Notes: a model not told the origin generated them from the sequence alone. A stretch of DNA of 64,000 nucleotides from Paraburkholderia diazotrophica (GCF_900108945.1 NZ_FNYE01000019.1:62001-126000), one strand, 5' to 3'; positions 17,386-27,206 are shown, numbered from the stretch's first letter. Program-made: numbers and translations.

Positions 17386-18948
17386 TCAGTTTGCAGGATT
17401 GCCTGTCATGAAGCTGGTGAGCGCGCTGTACGGCGGATTGAGCGTCGTACCGTTGGTCATAACACCATAGGTGTTGTTTCCGCTATCGAGCACGTAGTAC
17501 ATCACAGCCTGAATGTTGTGGGACTTCCGTGCCTGATAGTACTTGCTCAACGTGTTCGAGATGTAACTGGCGCGATAATCCTGTGCCTTCTCAGGACCCG
17601 TGTTCCATTCCGTGATGATGAACGGCACACCGTAGCGGGCCTTGCAGTACGTCGGCAGATCGAAGCCCGGGCCGGAACCGTCGATGCCGATGTTGAAGAT
17701 GTCGCCATACACTTCGTAGTTGTGCCACGTCGTGATATCCCAGCGCACCTTCGGGTAGCCGCCCGTGCCATCCGGCTGCATGCCGTCCCACAAGGCGTCG
17801 GCTGCACCAATGTCCGCGACGCAGAAGTTGATGCCGCATTTTGCATTGGATTGAACCGACTTCACGCCGTCGATCATCCCGCGCATCACGCCACGCATGG
17901 CCGGCCAATTCCTGTTGTTGAAATCGACCGCTTTTGTACCAGCGTTGGTGAAGTCCAGGATCGTCGCGTTCTGGCGCGTCAGCTCATTACCGCACTCGTA
18001 GAGGGTCACGCCATACTGCTTGAGTGCATTGGCGACGGCCATTGCAACCTGTTGGCCACGCGAATAGGCCGCCGACTCGCTGCTGAACACATTGCCATTG
18101 GAATCGTAAACGCCCTGATTGATCAGCACGAGCAATTGGAGTCCGGCCGCCTGGAAGGCCGCAGCCAGCTTGCTGACGGCATTCAGCTGCTTCGGATCGT
18201 CGGTACAGCCTACACGGTAGCTCGTGCAACCCATGTTCCTCAGAATCGACACGAGCTGAGACGGCGTGTACGTATAGTCAAAGTGCCCATTGACACCGTA
18301 GAACATGCCCGTCGAGGCTGCGATCGCAGCAGCGTTGCGAGGGTCGTTACACGGCAACCAGCGATCGAGGTCCGTGAGAACATAGAACTGTCCACCCGTG
18401 CCGATGTGCCAGATCTTTCCGCCGTACCACAGCAGCAGCGACACGTTATACGTGTTGCCAACGGTCCCGCCATTCCGATAGATGACACCGTTGACGACCG
18501 TCCACATCGCGCCCGCCTTGTCGATGATGTACGAAGCGGAAGGAATCGTCGTACCGTCAGGCGACGTTCCGCCCAGGCGCGGATCGTTGCACGCCGTCCA
18601 CGTGGACCCGTTCCACGCGTAGAACTGCCCGCCTGTGCCCTGGTGATAAATAACGGCGCCATAGATCATCAGCAGCGTCACGTTGTACGTATTGCCGGCC
18701 TTCACGCCATTCCGATAGACAGAACCTTGCGACAACGTCCATACGGCACCGGACGTGTCCGTGATCGAGCTTGCCGAGGGAATGGTTGTGCCGTTTGCCG
18801 ATGCCGTGCTTGCGCGAGCCGCAACGTTCGCGACAGCCGCGCCGGAAGCGCTGCCGGCGCCATCGCCCGAACCACCGCCACAAGCAGCGAGAAGATAGCT
18901 GCCACCGAGAGCCGTTAGCTGACCAAGAAATTGACGTCGTTTATTCAT
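17386..18948 (-). CDS. Lipoprotein glycoside hydrolase with two N-terminal repeat modules
   Basis: This is a 520-residue surface or periplasmic lipoprotein. The N-terminus KRRQFLGQLTALGGSYLLAACG has a twin-arginine motif and a lipobox with the acylated Cys at residue 23. Residues ~53-125 and ~130-200 are two copies of a ~75-residue module; both begin GTTIPSAS and end GTGGQFY...CNDPR. The rest resembles a GH-A-clan catalytic domain: LYECGNELTRQ supplies a candidate acid/base Glu and PFIITEWNTG a candidate nucleophile. GGGGAAG precedes the ATG. It is next to the exopolysaccharide genes and may act on that polymer or on plant polysaccharide. Family and substrate are inferred from motifs only. 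Confidence 0.75.
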   Translation of the reverse strand: MNKRRQFLGQLTALGGSYLLAACGGGSGDGAGSASGAAVANVAARASTASANGTTIPSASSITDTSGAVWTLSQGSVYRNGVKAGNTYNVTLLMIYGAVIYHQGTGGQFYAWNGSTWTACNDPRLGGTSPDGTTIPSASYIIDKAGAMWTVVNGVIYRNGGTVGNTYNVSLLLWYGGKIWHIGTGGQFYVLTDLDRWLPCNDPRNAAAIAASTGMFYGVNGHFDYTYTPSQLVSILRNMGCTSYRVGCTDDPKQLNAVSKLAAAFQAAGLQLLVLINQGVYDSNGNVFSSESAAYSRGQQVAMAVANALKQYGVTLYECGNELTRQNATILDFTNAGTKAVDFNNRNWPAMRGVMRGMIDGVKSVQSNAKCGINFCVADIGAADALWDGMQPDGTGGYPKVRWDITTWHNYEVYGDIFNIGIDGSGPGFDLPTYCKARYGVPFIITEWNTGPEKAQDYRASYISNTLSKYYQARKSHNIQAVMYYVLDSGNNTYGVMTNGTTLNPPYSALTSFMTGNPAN

Positions 18949-20297
18949 GACAAATACTTCCCCTGTCGAGAAATTTCTCGAATAAAAAGTCCCAAGTGGG
19001 TGAATGCTCGAACTTCGAACGCGATGTCCGGCCCCGGCTACGCGCGACTTAATCAGTAATCCTTAAATACAGGGACAACTACTCGCGCTCTCGGTGAGTG
19101 ACATTGAAAAATGATTGAACTGCCCGCTCCGAATACCTCTCGAGCGGTGACGCTAGAGCTCAAAATCGAAAACCGAACGCAGATTTGTTCAGCCTTAGAA
19201 GATCTTGACTAGCGAACTCCTACGATTCCCCGATGCGTTGCCACGGGGTACCGTCCGTCTTTGTTGCAATGCGCAAACGTTTGCCGCGCTGATGCGGAAA
19301 AATCGCCCGGCAATTTGTGCGCGCATTCCTTTTGAATCGGTGCAAATAATACCCGGATACGACTGGCATTTACATACGAATCGGAAATGAATGGAAAAAT
19401 AGCACGATTCTTCCGATTGTTTGCGGTCGAAAAGGAATTCCGCCCTTTTTCACCGCGTGCGAGATACTCTTGCGCATACGTACCGGAAGATGTCTTCGCT
19501 CGAGTATTTGATTTTGTCTGGCGCAGAGGAGCTACTGGCTCGGTTGACGCCGCGCAGCCCATGGCACGCCTGTTTTCCTTGCTTTGTGAGGTGTGCGAGA
19601 GCCTGCTCGATAGCACTAAGCGGTGATGCAATTTTCACCGCGTCGAGAATATTTTTTCGGTATCGACCCTGGAAGTCGCCCAACGGGTGCCGGCAATCTC
19701 TACCTATTACGTTATGGAGAGCTCTTTTTTATCGAATTACGGAATGCGACGCTGCAATAGCGCAGCAATTACGCCTTCAGAGATGAGTAAAAAGGTACTG
19801 TCGTAATAACAGCAATACGCGCTATAGCGTGAAAATAGTACTGCCTACCGGTCGTGCGAGTGCATCTCTTACTGCTCTCACAACCTCGCCTGGACGTAGA
19901 TTGCGGGAACCAACGGTCCCATTCCGCCAAGTCGAGGCGCGCGTCATCGATTGAGAAGGCGATCATGACCTGACGATGCGAACGGCACTCGCGGTAGATC
20001 TCCAGGCAGATCACCGGCATTGGCTGCGCCAAACGCGATGCGACGATGACACGTGGATTCAGATTGAGCAGTATCTGGCGATTGCGACCGTCCAGATTGC
20101 TCGTCGGGTCAGCGACGTTTGTCACGACCGTCAATCTCGGCAGCGAACGCAGATCAGCCGTCGAGGCTTGAACCGGTCATTGAACGGCGAATTGAAAAAA
20201 TGCCGTGTAGAGAGTGCAAATTCTTTCTTTATCTTGCACGACGACTGCAATCGCCTTGCTACCAATCGGACTTGTTCGCGTGCAGCGCTCGCCTCAC
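18949..20297. other. 1.35-kb stretch without a convincing intact gene
   Basis: This stretch is richer in A/T than its surroundings and holds only short, low-quality reading frames on both strands. The upstream region of the lipoprotein hydrolase (about 18950-19100) should contain its promoter. One minus-strand segment near 19770-20190 has good third-position GC in its first half and looks like a gene remnant (listed separately). I see no tRNA, insertion sequence or clear repeat. Confidence 0.5.
19769..20134 (-). pseudogene. Possible decayed gene remnant of unknown function
   Basis: The frame gives a plausible protein-like start (TVVTNVADPTSNLDGRNRQ, then VIVASRLAQPMPVICLEIYR). The frame is open upstream to about 20188 without an obvious start codon. 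Through residue ~75 the codons look native (GC-rich third positions); after that rare AGG/AGA/ATA codons appear and the sequence loses coherence. No complete domain is recognisable and I cannot name the family. It is either a truncated ancestral gene or a small orphan. Confidence 0.3.
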
Positions 20298-20990
20298 TCA
20301 GAGCGCCTTTGAAGCCACGCTCGCAATTCTGCGGAGTTCGTCGAACTGCGTGACGAGTTCGAAGCACAGAATGAACGCCAACATCGAGGAAGGCCCCGGA
20401 TACCGCTCCATCCATCGCAACGATGGCCTGGCAAAACGCGTCCGGATGGGTGCCCACGTCATCAGATAAGTGATAGCAATTCCAATTGCCGCACCTGCGA
20501 GCAGATCAGTCGGATAGTGAAAGCCGAGGTAAGCGCGTGGAAGGCAGATAAAAATGGCCGTGTACAGAAACACGAGTACTCCGGTGATGCGCGAGACGAT
20601 AAAAACGCCTGTCGCAACCGCCATCCATAGCATCGCGTGGTCGCTCGGAAACGAACTCCAGTTCGAGAGCATGGCGTCACGTAAAGAACCTTTCGCGAAT
20701 TGCAAATGCAATTCGGTAGCGTAGACAGGGCGTACACGAAACGGCAAAAAATCGGCGAGCAGTCGTCCAGCAGCGAGCGCCAGTAAGCCGCTCACAACGG
20801 TTGCGATGACCACTTCGCGCCGCCATTCCTGTCTTTCACCGGGCTTGAACCAGATCCACCATAAGATTGGGATGAGTACGAGCCCCCTGAACGTGTACAT
20901 ATCAGTGAGGGCTCTCATCGCAAGGCTCGGCAGCGGGCCGAGATTCAGGTGCGCGAGATATGTCTCGATGGTTGTATCGAAGGTAATCAT
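20298..20990 (-). CDS. PAP2-family membrane phosphatase, second
   Basis: This is a 230-residue membrane protein with all PAP2 motifs: RPVYATE (a variant of the first motif), SSFPSDHA and RAYLGFHYPTDLLAG. Hydrophobic helices surround the motifs. The start at 20990 follows GGTGG; the frame opens earlier at 21059 but that extension looks non-coding. It stands alone between the decayed stretch and the porin pseudogene. It may dephosphorylate polyprenyl or lipid phosphates. A direct link to the polysaccharide cluster 3 kb away is possible but unproven. Confidence 0.85.
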   Translation of the reverse strand: MITFDTTIETYLAHLNLGPLPSLAMRALTDMYTFRGLVLIPILWWIWFKPGERQEWRREVVIATVVSGLLALAAGRLLADFLPFRVRPVYATELHLQFAKGSLRDAMLSNWSSFPSDHAMLWMAVATGVFIVSRITGVLVFLYTAIFICLPRAYLGFHYPTDLLAGAAIGIAITYLMTWAPIRTRFARPSLRWMERYPGPSSMLAFILCFELVTQFDELRRIASVASKAL

Positions 20991-21613
20991 TGTTGTAGTA
21001 CCACCGGATTCGTAGCAATAGCAAAAAGACAGGCAGAAAGTGGAAATCCCGGTGCTCATGCGCGTCGCCGATGCGCACTGCGACTGAATCTCGACCTTAG
21101 CCTGCTAAGCGCAAACCCGTCCGCTGCCGTACTTTCGCGTTAGCCATTTTTGTTCCTGAACGGCCGGTCGGGCGAGCTCTTTGTGTACAACTCCTCCATT
21201 TCGTCGTCGATGTCTGTCCGGTATCGCGCGCGCCTGAAAAGCCCGCTTCCGGCTCACGCGGTGTTGAGACCGACCATCGTAATGGCAATTGCGTGACGCA
21301 ATGAAGGGCAAAGCAGACCAATCATTCAACAAATAGAGCCAAAGTGTAAGCCCATATTTCTGTCATTCGCTGTGCCGTCGGAGAATTGAAAGGGCATCGC
21401 TTCTACGTGATCTATTTGTATGAAGGATCAAAATTGCGTCGCGCCGACTACATGGATATACGACACGCAATAATCGCGAAGCAATCTACCGCATAACCGC
21501 AATGGAACCGATTCAAAGCCGCAGGGCTAGAACCGGTATTGCATGCGCGCCGACAGTGACAACATCTGAACCAGATGATTCCTTTAATTGCCGGCCCTTC
21601 AAGAAGCCCACAC
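20991..21613. other. Intergenic region upstream of the porin pseudogene
   Basis: The ~620 bp between the divergent PAP2 and porin genes contain no convincing gene. It should hold both promoters. I found no strong repeat or terminator in it. Confidence 0.5.
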
Positions 21614-22773
21614 ATGAAAAAATCCTCGCTCGCCCTCGCACTGCTCGGAGCCATATCCGTCCCGGCGCACGCGCAAAGCAGCGTCACGCTTTACGGTCTG
21701 CTCGATACGGGCCTCGTCTACACGAACAACCAGCTAGGCCATAGCAACTGGCAACTCAACAGCAGTTCGACGCAAAACACCGTGTTTGGCCTCAAGGGCT
21801 CGGAAGATCTCGGCGGTGGCTTGCACGCGCTATTCAAACTCGAACAAGGCTTCATTCTCAACAATGGTGCACAAGCTTTCACCGGCGATGGTTTCGGCTC
21901 TCAAGCATGGGTTGGGTTGCAAAGCGATCCATACGGCACGCTGACATTCGGCCGCCAGTTTGACGTGATGAACGACCTGGTTGGCCCGCTCACGGCGGAG
22001 TTCAACACCCGGGGCGGCAGCATGGCGGCTCATCCGTTCGAGAACGACAACCTCGCCGCGAATTCCGTCGTGGTCAACAACACGGTCAAGTACACGAGCC
22101 CGACCTATCGCGGCATCACGTTTGAAACGATGTACGCATTCAGCAAAAGGCCGGTGACTTTGCGAACAACCGCTCATACGGTTTCGGCCTGTCGTATTCG
22201 CAAGGGCCCGTCAATGTCGCGGCGGGCTATCTGCAACTGAACAATGCCGGCAACGGAAGCGGCGCGGTCACGTCGGGCGACACCAGCGCCAACTTCATCG
22301 CGCAACGCCAGCGCATCTGGTCGCTCGGCGGCAACTACACCTACGGACCGGCTACTGTCGGACTCGTATGGAGCCATACGCAGATCGACAACGTATCGGA
22401 CGTGTTCTCGTTCGGGACGGGTTCTTACCTCGGCGCCAGCGATACGAGCGTGGGCTCTCTTGCCGGTTCGCTGCGCCTGGACAACTATGAGGTGAACGCC
22501 AAATACGCGCTCACGCCAGCATTGAGCGTATCCGGCGCTTACACGTATACGCATGGCGCGTACAACGGCTCGACACCCGGATGAAACACGGCGATGCTTC
22601 AAACCGACTATGCGGTGAGCAAGCGCACCGACTTCTATCTTGAAGGCGTTTATCAGAATGTACACGGCGCGCCAGCAGATTCAGTGCTCTCGCATGCGAT
22701 GATCAACACGTTGTCGCCATCGGCGACCAACACGCAAGTCGCCGTCACGGTAGGCATGCGTCACACGTTCTGA
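21614..22773 (+). pseudogene. Outer-membrane porin (GBP/OmpC-like) with frameshift and premature stop
   Basis: The start MKKSSLALALLGAISVPAHA is a signal peptide followed by QSSVTLYGLLDTGLVYTNN, typical of Burkholderia general porins. The reading frame breaks at about 22146: at AGCAAAAGGCC one base is missing and the porin sequence continues in the next frame (AGDFANNRSYGFGLSYSQGP). A second lesion is an in-frame TGA at 22582-22584 after YNGSTPG, beyond which porin sequence resumes (LQTDYAVSKRTDFYLEGVYQ) to the terminal VGMRHTF at 22771. Together the pieces would make a normal ~385-residue porin. Two independent lesions argue for genuine inactivation rather than one sequencing error. Confidence 0.88.
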
Positions 22774-23095
22774 TCGCATCGACATTCCCTCACGAGCAAG
22801 GACGTATGCCCAACATCATTGGAGAACATACGCCTTGCTCGACGCGCTGGATCGCGCGCCGCTCCATACAAGCGACAAGCGGCATCATAAGCGCCGGCCA
22901 CGCTGAAGCCACCGTCCCCATCTCCCCACAAGCAATTACACACGTTGCACCTGCAACGATGCACGCAGCATTAGTTGCGGTATCGCGCTCATATCGACAC
23001 ATTGGCAAACTAAAATGCCTTTCATTGCGAGCGATTAGTTACGCGTAGTCAGAGATCACTCTTTCCAAAGAACTGCTGTCGGGAGAACAACGCAG
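22774..23095. other. Intergenic region before the secreted propeller-like gene
   Basis: The 322 bp between the porin remnant and the next gene contain no convincing gene. It presumably holds the promoter of the downstream gene. I see no clear terminator or repeat. Confidence 0.5.
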
Positions 23096-25012
23096 ATGAG
23101 CACGAAGCGAATCCAGCATGCATTCTTTGGCGCAGTGATCGCCCTGATCGCCACGGTTTGTCATGCGCAGTACACCACTGACTGGCTCGCGAACACGTTC
23201 GGAACGCTGGCATCGCACGTAGGCAATGCCGCGCGCTCGATGTGGGTCGCGCCCGAAGGCGTCATCTATACGGCTTCCTTCTGGGACGAAAACGAAGGCG
23301 GCATCGCGGTCTATCAGAATGGGCAAAGTCTCGGCTCCATCGGCATCCACAACGAGCTTCAGGGCGGTGCGATTACGGGCAACGCCACCTCGATCTTCGC
23401 GGCGATGCAGTCCGGCAGCGCTTACGGCGGCGGGGCCGTCGGACGATACAACCGGGCGACGCGTCAACGCGATCTCGTCATCAACGTCAGCACGTGGAAC
23501 AAGGTAAGCCGTGCCGACGCAATCACCGGCCTCGCAACGGCCGGCTCGCTGCTGTATGCGAGCGACTTTTTCGGCAACCGCGTCCGCGTCTTCACGACGG
23601 ACGGCGCCTGGCAGCAGGACATCGGCGTGATGAGTCCCGGCGCACTCGCGCTGGATAGCTCGGGTAACGTCTGGGTCGCCCGTCAGAGCGCGGGCGTAAT
23701 CGCCGAATTCAGTCCGGCGGGCGCGCCGCTCAATACGATCCAGATGCCTGCGACGTCGCGTCCTTCCGCGTTGTATTTCGATGCATCGTCCAATAGGCTG
23801 ATGGTCGGCGACGAAGGCCCCGATATGAACATCAAGCTCTATGACGTTTCGGGCCCGCCGACGCTAGTCGGCACGTTCGGCGTTCAGGGCGGCTATCTCG
23901 ACACCACATCGGGCATCAAAGGCCAGGTGGGCGACAAGCGCTTCACGCGCATTGCCGGTATCGGCAAGGACTCAACCGGCAATCTCTATGTACTCAATAA
24001 CCCGTGGGGTGGCGGATGGGATCTCGGTCGCAACGGCGGCATCGACATTCACGCATATGACAGCGCCGGCAACCTGCAATGGAAACTCCAGTCCCTCAAC
24101 TTCGAGGCCGTCGCTGCGCCCGACCCTGCGACGGATGGCGCCTATTTCTACAGCGGCACCAACGTCTATACGGGCACGGCGGGCGGCACTTTCGTCGCGA
24201 ATACCGTCGATCCGTTCAGCTATCCGGATGACCCTCGGCTCAACGTGAATGACACGCAACGCAACGAGCACTTCGGCCAGCTCGTCAGTGTCGGCGGCAA
24301 TCGGATTCTCGTTGCGTCAGGGCAGAACCCCGCGATCTTTTACTTCTTTCATTTCGATCCGGCCAAAGGCTACATCGCCACACCCGATGGATCGATTCCG
24401 GGGCCCACATTCAATACGACGCGGCCGATCACGGGAGGCTTTTGCATCGACAGCAAAGGCGACGTGTGGGCCGGTCTCGACAGAACGAACCACATCTATC
24501 ACTATCCGCTGACGGGCTTCGACGGCAATGGCAAGCCCATGTGGGGCGCTGGCATCACGCTGCCTATACCGCAGAGCATCCGTCCGTTGACGCGCATCGT
24601 CTATCTCGCGGATACCGACACGATGATCCTCGCGCAGGGCATCGCCGGGAGCCCGGACTGGACTGCGATACATGCGCGAATCGAGGTGTATCACGGCTGG
24701 AGCGCAGGCAACACAACCAGGCCCGACCCGGTGATCAATCTGACGAGCGCCAACCCGAAGTCGATTACGGCAACGGGCAACTATCTATTCGTCGGATACG
24801 TGCATACCGTGCCCAATATCGACGCATTCAATCTCACGACGGGTCATCTCGATGCCACGCTGACCAACACGAGTCCAGCCACGGTGGACGTGGGCAACGA
24901 CGTCGACTCGATGTATGGGCTGAGAGCCTACCTCCGGTCAACAGGCGAATACGTGATCACGAAGGACAACTACAACGGCTCTAGCATCATCGTCTATCGC
25001 TGGACGCCGTGA
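23096..25012 (+). CDS. Secreted beta-propeller-like protein (NHL/SMP-30-type repeats), function unknown
   Basis: This is a 638-residue protein with a signal peptide (ending near TVCHAQYTT) and no membrane anchor. The body consists of repeating beta-rich segments with the pattern of NHL or gluconolactonase-like blades, such as PGALALDSSGNVWVARQSAG, IGKDSTGNLYVLNNPWGGGW and FCIDSKGDVWAGLDRTNHIY. No catalytic motif is clear. GGGAG lies upstream of the ATG. It stands alone and ends 11 bp from the convergent acyltransferase. It could bind a ligand or be a lactonase-like enzyme; I do not recognise a specific function. Confidence 0.7.
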   Translation: MSTKRIQHAFFGAVIALIATVCHAQYTTDWLANTFGTLASHVGNAARSMWVAPEGVIYTASFWDENEGGIAVYQNGQSLGSIGIHNELQGGAITGNATSIFAAMQSGSAYGGGAVGRYNRATRQRDLVINVSTWNKVSRADAITGLATAGSLLYASDFFGNRVRVFTTDGAWQQDIGVMSPGALALDSSGNVWVARQSAGVIAEFSPAGAPLNTIQMPATSRPSALYFDASSNRLMVGDEGPDMNIKLYDVSGPPTLVGTFGVQGGYLDTTSGIKGQVGDKRFTRIAGIGKDSTGNLYVLNNPWGGGWDLGRNGGIDIHAYDSAGNLQWKLQSLNFEAVAAPDPATDGAYFYSGTNVYTGTAGGTFVANTVDPFSYPDDPRLNVNDTQRNEHFGQLVSVGGNRILVASGQNPAIFYFFHFDPAKGYIATPDGSIPGPTFNTTRPITGGFCIDSKGDVWAGLDRTNHIYHYPLTGFDGNGKPMWGAGITLPIPQSIRPLTRIVYLADTDTMILAQGIAGSPDWTAIHARIEVYHGWSAGNTTRPDPVINLTSANPKSITATGNYLFVGYVHTVPNIDAFNLTTGHLDATLTNTSPATVDVGNDVDSMYGLRAYLRSTGEYVITKDNYNGSSIIVYRWTP

Positions 25013-25023
25013 CGCACGTGCTT

Positions 25024-26172
25024 TCACGCAACGGGTGCGGCCGGCGCGTCAGGCGTGTATTTGCGCAAACGCTGTGAAAGCAGATGCGAAGGCCGTTCGA
25101 TCGCCCGATAAAACGCGTAACTGATGAAGAACGCCAACGATACTTCGACGAACCACGCGAACCGTGACGTGCCGTCGAATCCCGCTACTTCAAGCAACGC
25201 AAGCGCGGTCTTGTGGCAAAGATAAAGGCTATAGGACCACGCACCCAACGCGGCCAGTCGGGACCAGATGCCCGATTGCGAAGGCGTGGCCGTCTCCGCC
25301 GCGATCCAGACTGCCGCGAGAAACTGGAACATCGGCAGTGTGATGTCGGGTGTGATCAGCGGCAGCATCGCGGGCTTGAGGCTCGATCCCGATAGCAGGA
25401 TCATGATGGCCGCACCCGACATGACGACTGCCGCTCTCAGCGCGATGAGATGATGCGCGAAGCAGCGAGTGCTTCGCGCAAGGCCGCGCTCGATCGTCAT
25501 CGTAAGCGGCGAATAGGCGCCGCGAACGCGGAACCGCGCGGCATTGCGCCGCGTCTCCGCGATCATGCAGCCGAAAATCCATCCGGCCGCGTACAGCAGC
25601 GCGGTACCGGAAACGCCATACGTCTCGTAGACGCAGCCGTGACAAGCGGGATGCCCGAAAAGGCGCACCGATGTCACCATCACAGCCGCCGCCATCGCAG
25701 TGCCGACGATCATTTCGCCGATATAGCGAAACCGTGGCCGCAAGACCGGGTACACCGCGTAATACACCATCTCGCAGTAGAGCGACCACAGCACGGATTC
25801 CAGATATTTTTGCCCTGTCGGCAGCGGCTGAACCACGCACAACAGGATCACCAGCGGCAATCCGATGCGGATGAAGCGCGATGCGTAGTAGTTGATGGGC
25901 TTGAGCGTCACATCCCGGTGATACGCGCTATGAATGCAATAACCGGAAATCACGAAGAACACGATGACGGCGGCGGGCCCGGCAAACAGCGCCGTCGAAC
26001 CTGACCATAATGCACCGCTCAGAGAGCCAAGCCGATGCGGCAGCAGTTCCTTGAAAACCGGCGGCCGAAAGTGGTACATCAGCACCCAGAAGGCCGCGAG
26101 AAATCGAATGGCGTCTATCTTCAACGACTTGCTCGTGCCCGCAGACGCAGACAGATTCAACATGCTCGCCAT
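25024..26172 (-). CDS. Acyltransferase-3 family membrane O-acyltransferase
   Basis: This is an integral membrane protein of about 382 residues that transfers acyl groups, commonly acetyl, onto sugars of surface polysaccharide or glycolipid. The family N-terminus is LKIDAIRFLAAFWVLMYHFR, with the conserved His near residue 34. FFVISGYCIHSAYHRD and RFIRIGLPLVILL follow, as in OafA-like proteins. About ten hydrophobic helices are present. I placed the start at 26172 (MASML) because AGAGGCG lies upstream; the frame extends to 26364 but that part has no coding look and overlaps the next gene. It lies 177 bp after the NTF2-like gene and may be separate from that operon. Confidence 0.87.
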   Translation of the reverse strand: MASMLNLSASAGTSKSLKIDAIRFLAAFWVLMYHFRPPVFKELLPHRLGSLSGALWSGSTALFAGPAAVIVFFVISGYCIHSAYHRDVTLKPINYYASRFIRIGLPLVILLCVVQPLPTGQKYLESVLWSLYCEMVYYAVYPVLRPRFRYIGEMIVGTAMAAAVMVTSVRLFGHPACHGCVYETYGVSGTALLYAAGWIFGCMIAETRRNAARFRVRGAYSPLTMTIERGLARSTRCFAHHLIALRAAVVMSGAAIMILLSGSSLKPAMLPLITPDITLPMFQFLAAVWIAAETATPSQSGIWSRLAALGAWSYSLYLCHKTALALLEVAGFDGTSRFAWFVEVSLAFFISYAFYRAIERPSHLLSQRLRKYTPDAPAAPVA

Positions 26173-26348
26173 TTCTTTTCGCCTCTTTTCTATTTTCGGC
26201 CGCGATGATCTTAGCGCCACAGTCGACGACAAAAATCGAAAATAAATGGCGAAAATTATGCGAGTGTCATGCGATGACGAACGGCGCAAGCGTCGATGGC
26301 GATGCGCAGCGAAGGACAGCGACGCTGCCCTTCTGTCACGAGTAGCGC

Positions 26349-26780
26349 CTACCGCGCCAACCACGGATATCGTTCCGTATCCGCACCTTCATAATCCGGG
26401 TCGAGGTAAATAAAGCACCGTTGAATCTTGAAGTCGCGGATCTCGAACACATCGCACCAGCGCCCCGCATGCGACACGCCCACGCGCCAGTCGACGCCGC
26501 CCTTGCTCGTCCCGTAGCTCGTGCCCTCGACGACCACCCTGTCGCCCTGCTGAATCACGTTCAAATAGGCAAGATCATGTTTGAACTTCGACACGATCGA
26601 ACCGAGGTCCGTGAAAAGCTTCTCGAATGACGCGCGGCCCGACGCAATGCCCCATTTCGGAAAATACACTTCCGCGTGGTCGTCGAAGAGATCGAATACG
26701 GACACGCCGCGGTCCAGCCTGCGCAAATACTCGATTGCAATGGCCTTGCGTTGTTCATCCGTCATCGTGTTGATTTCCAT
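26349..26780 (-). CDS. NTF2/SnoaL-like protein
   Basis: This is a 143-residue cytoplasmic-type protein with the cone-shaped NTF2 fold: an N-terminal helix pair (EQRKAIAIEYLRRLDRG), then FDDHAEVYFPKWGIASGRAS and beta strands (VVVEGTSYGTS, WCDVFEIRDFKIQRCFIYLD). Relatives include polyketide cyclases, dehydratases and ketosteroid isomerases. There is no export signal, unlike its two upstream neighbours. The ATG follows GGAGACTGAGC. It is 19 bp from the cytochrome c gene, making it the last member of the operon. A role in isomerising or dehydrating a product of the FAD enzyme is inference. Confidence 0.8.
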   Translation of the reverse strand: MEINTMTDEQRKAIAIEYLRRLDRGVSVFDLFDDHAEVYFPKWGIASGRASFEKLFTDLGSIVSKFKHDLAYLNVIQQGDRVVVEGTSYGTSKGGVDWRVGVSHAGRWCDVFEIRDFKIQRCFIYLDPDYEGADTERYPWLAR

Positions 26781-26799
26781 GCTCAGTCTCCTTTTGATG

Positions 26800-27195
26800 T
26801 CAGTGAAGCGTGCTCAAATACGCGATGATCTTCCGCCGACGCGCGTCATCGCCTTCAAAGTAGGTCATTGCGTTGCCCGGTGCGACGGTCTGCGTATCGG
26901 AGAGCCACGCGTCGAGTAGTTTTTCGTCCCATACCTTGCCCGACGCAGCCGCCTGCATGCCCGCCGAGTACTTGAATCCGGACTGCGCGGCCATCGGCCT
27001 GCCGACGATGCCAAAGAGGTTCGGCCCCTGTCCATTCGGCTCGCCCTTGCCGAACGTGTGACATACGGCGCAGTTGTTGATCGCGAGCTTCTTGCCCAAT
27101 GCAGCAAGATCGGCCGAGTCCTGAGCGTATCCCGCTGCGCTCACGAGCGCGAACGAGATGCCGATCGCAATCGATATTGTGCTGATGCGTTTCAT
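26800..27195 (-). CDS. Exported monohaem cytochrome c
   Basis: This 131-residue protein has a signal peptide (ISIAIGISFALVSAAGYAQ) and one haem site, CAVCH, at residues 42-46. A class-I-like axial Met follows in GNAMTYFEG near residue 112. The body is the short cytochrome-c fold with GQGPNLFGIVGRP. It should take electrons in the periplasm from the FAD dehydrogenase encoded just upstream. GGGAGG sits four bases before the ATG, and the start lies 12 bp past the stop of the FAD gene. The pair reads as a split flavocytochrome. Confidence 0.9.
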   Translation of the reverse strand: MKRISTISIAIGISFALVSAAGYAQDSADLAALGKKLAINNCAVCHTFGKGEPNGQGPNLFGIVGRPMAAQSGFKYSAGMQAAASGKVWDEKLLDAWLSDTQTVAPGNAMTYFEGDDARRRKIIAYLSTLH

Positions 27196-27206
27196 CTTGC
27201 CTCCCG

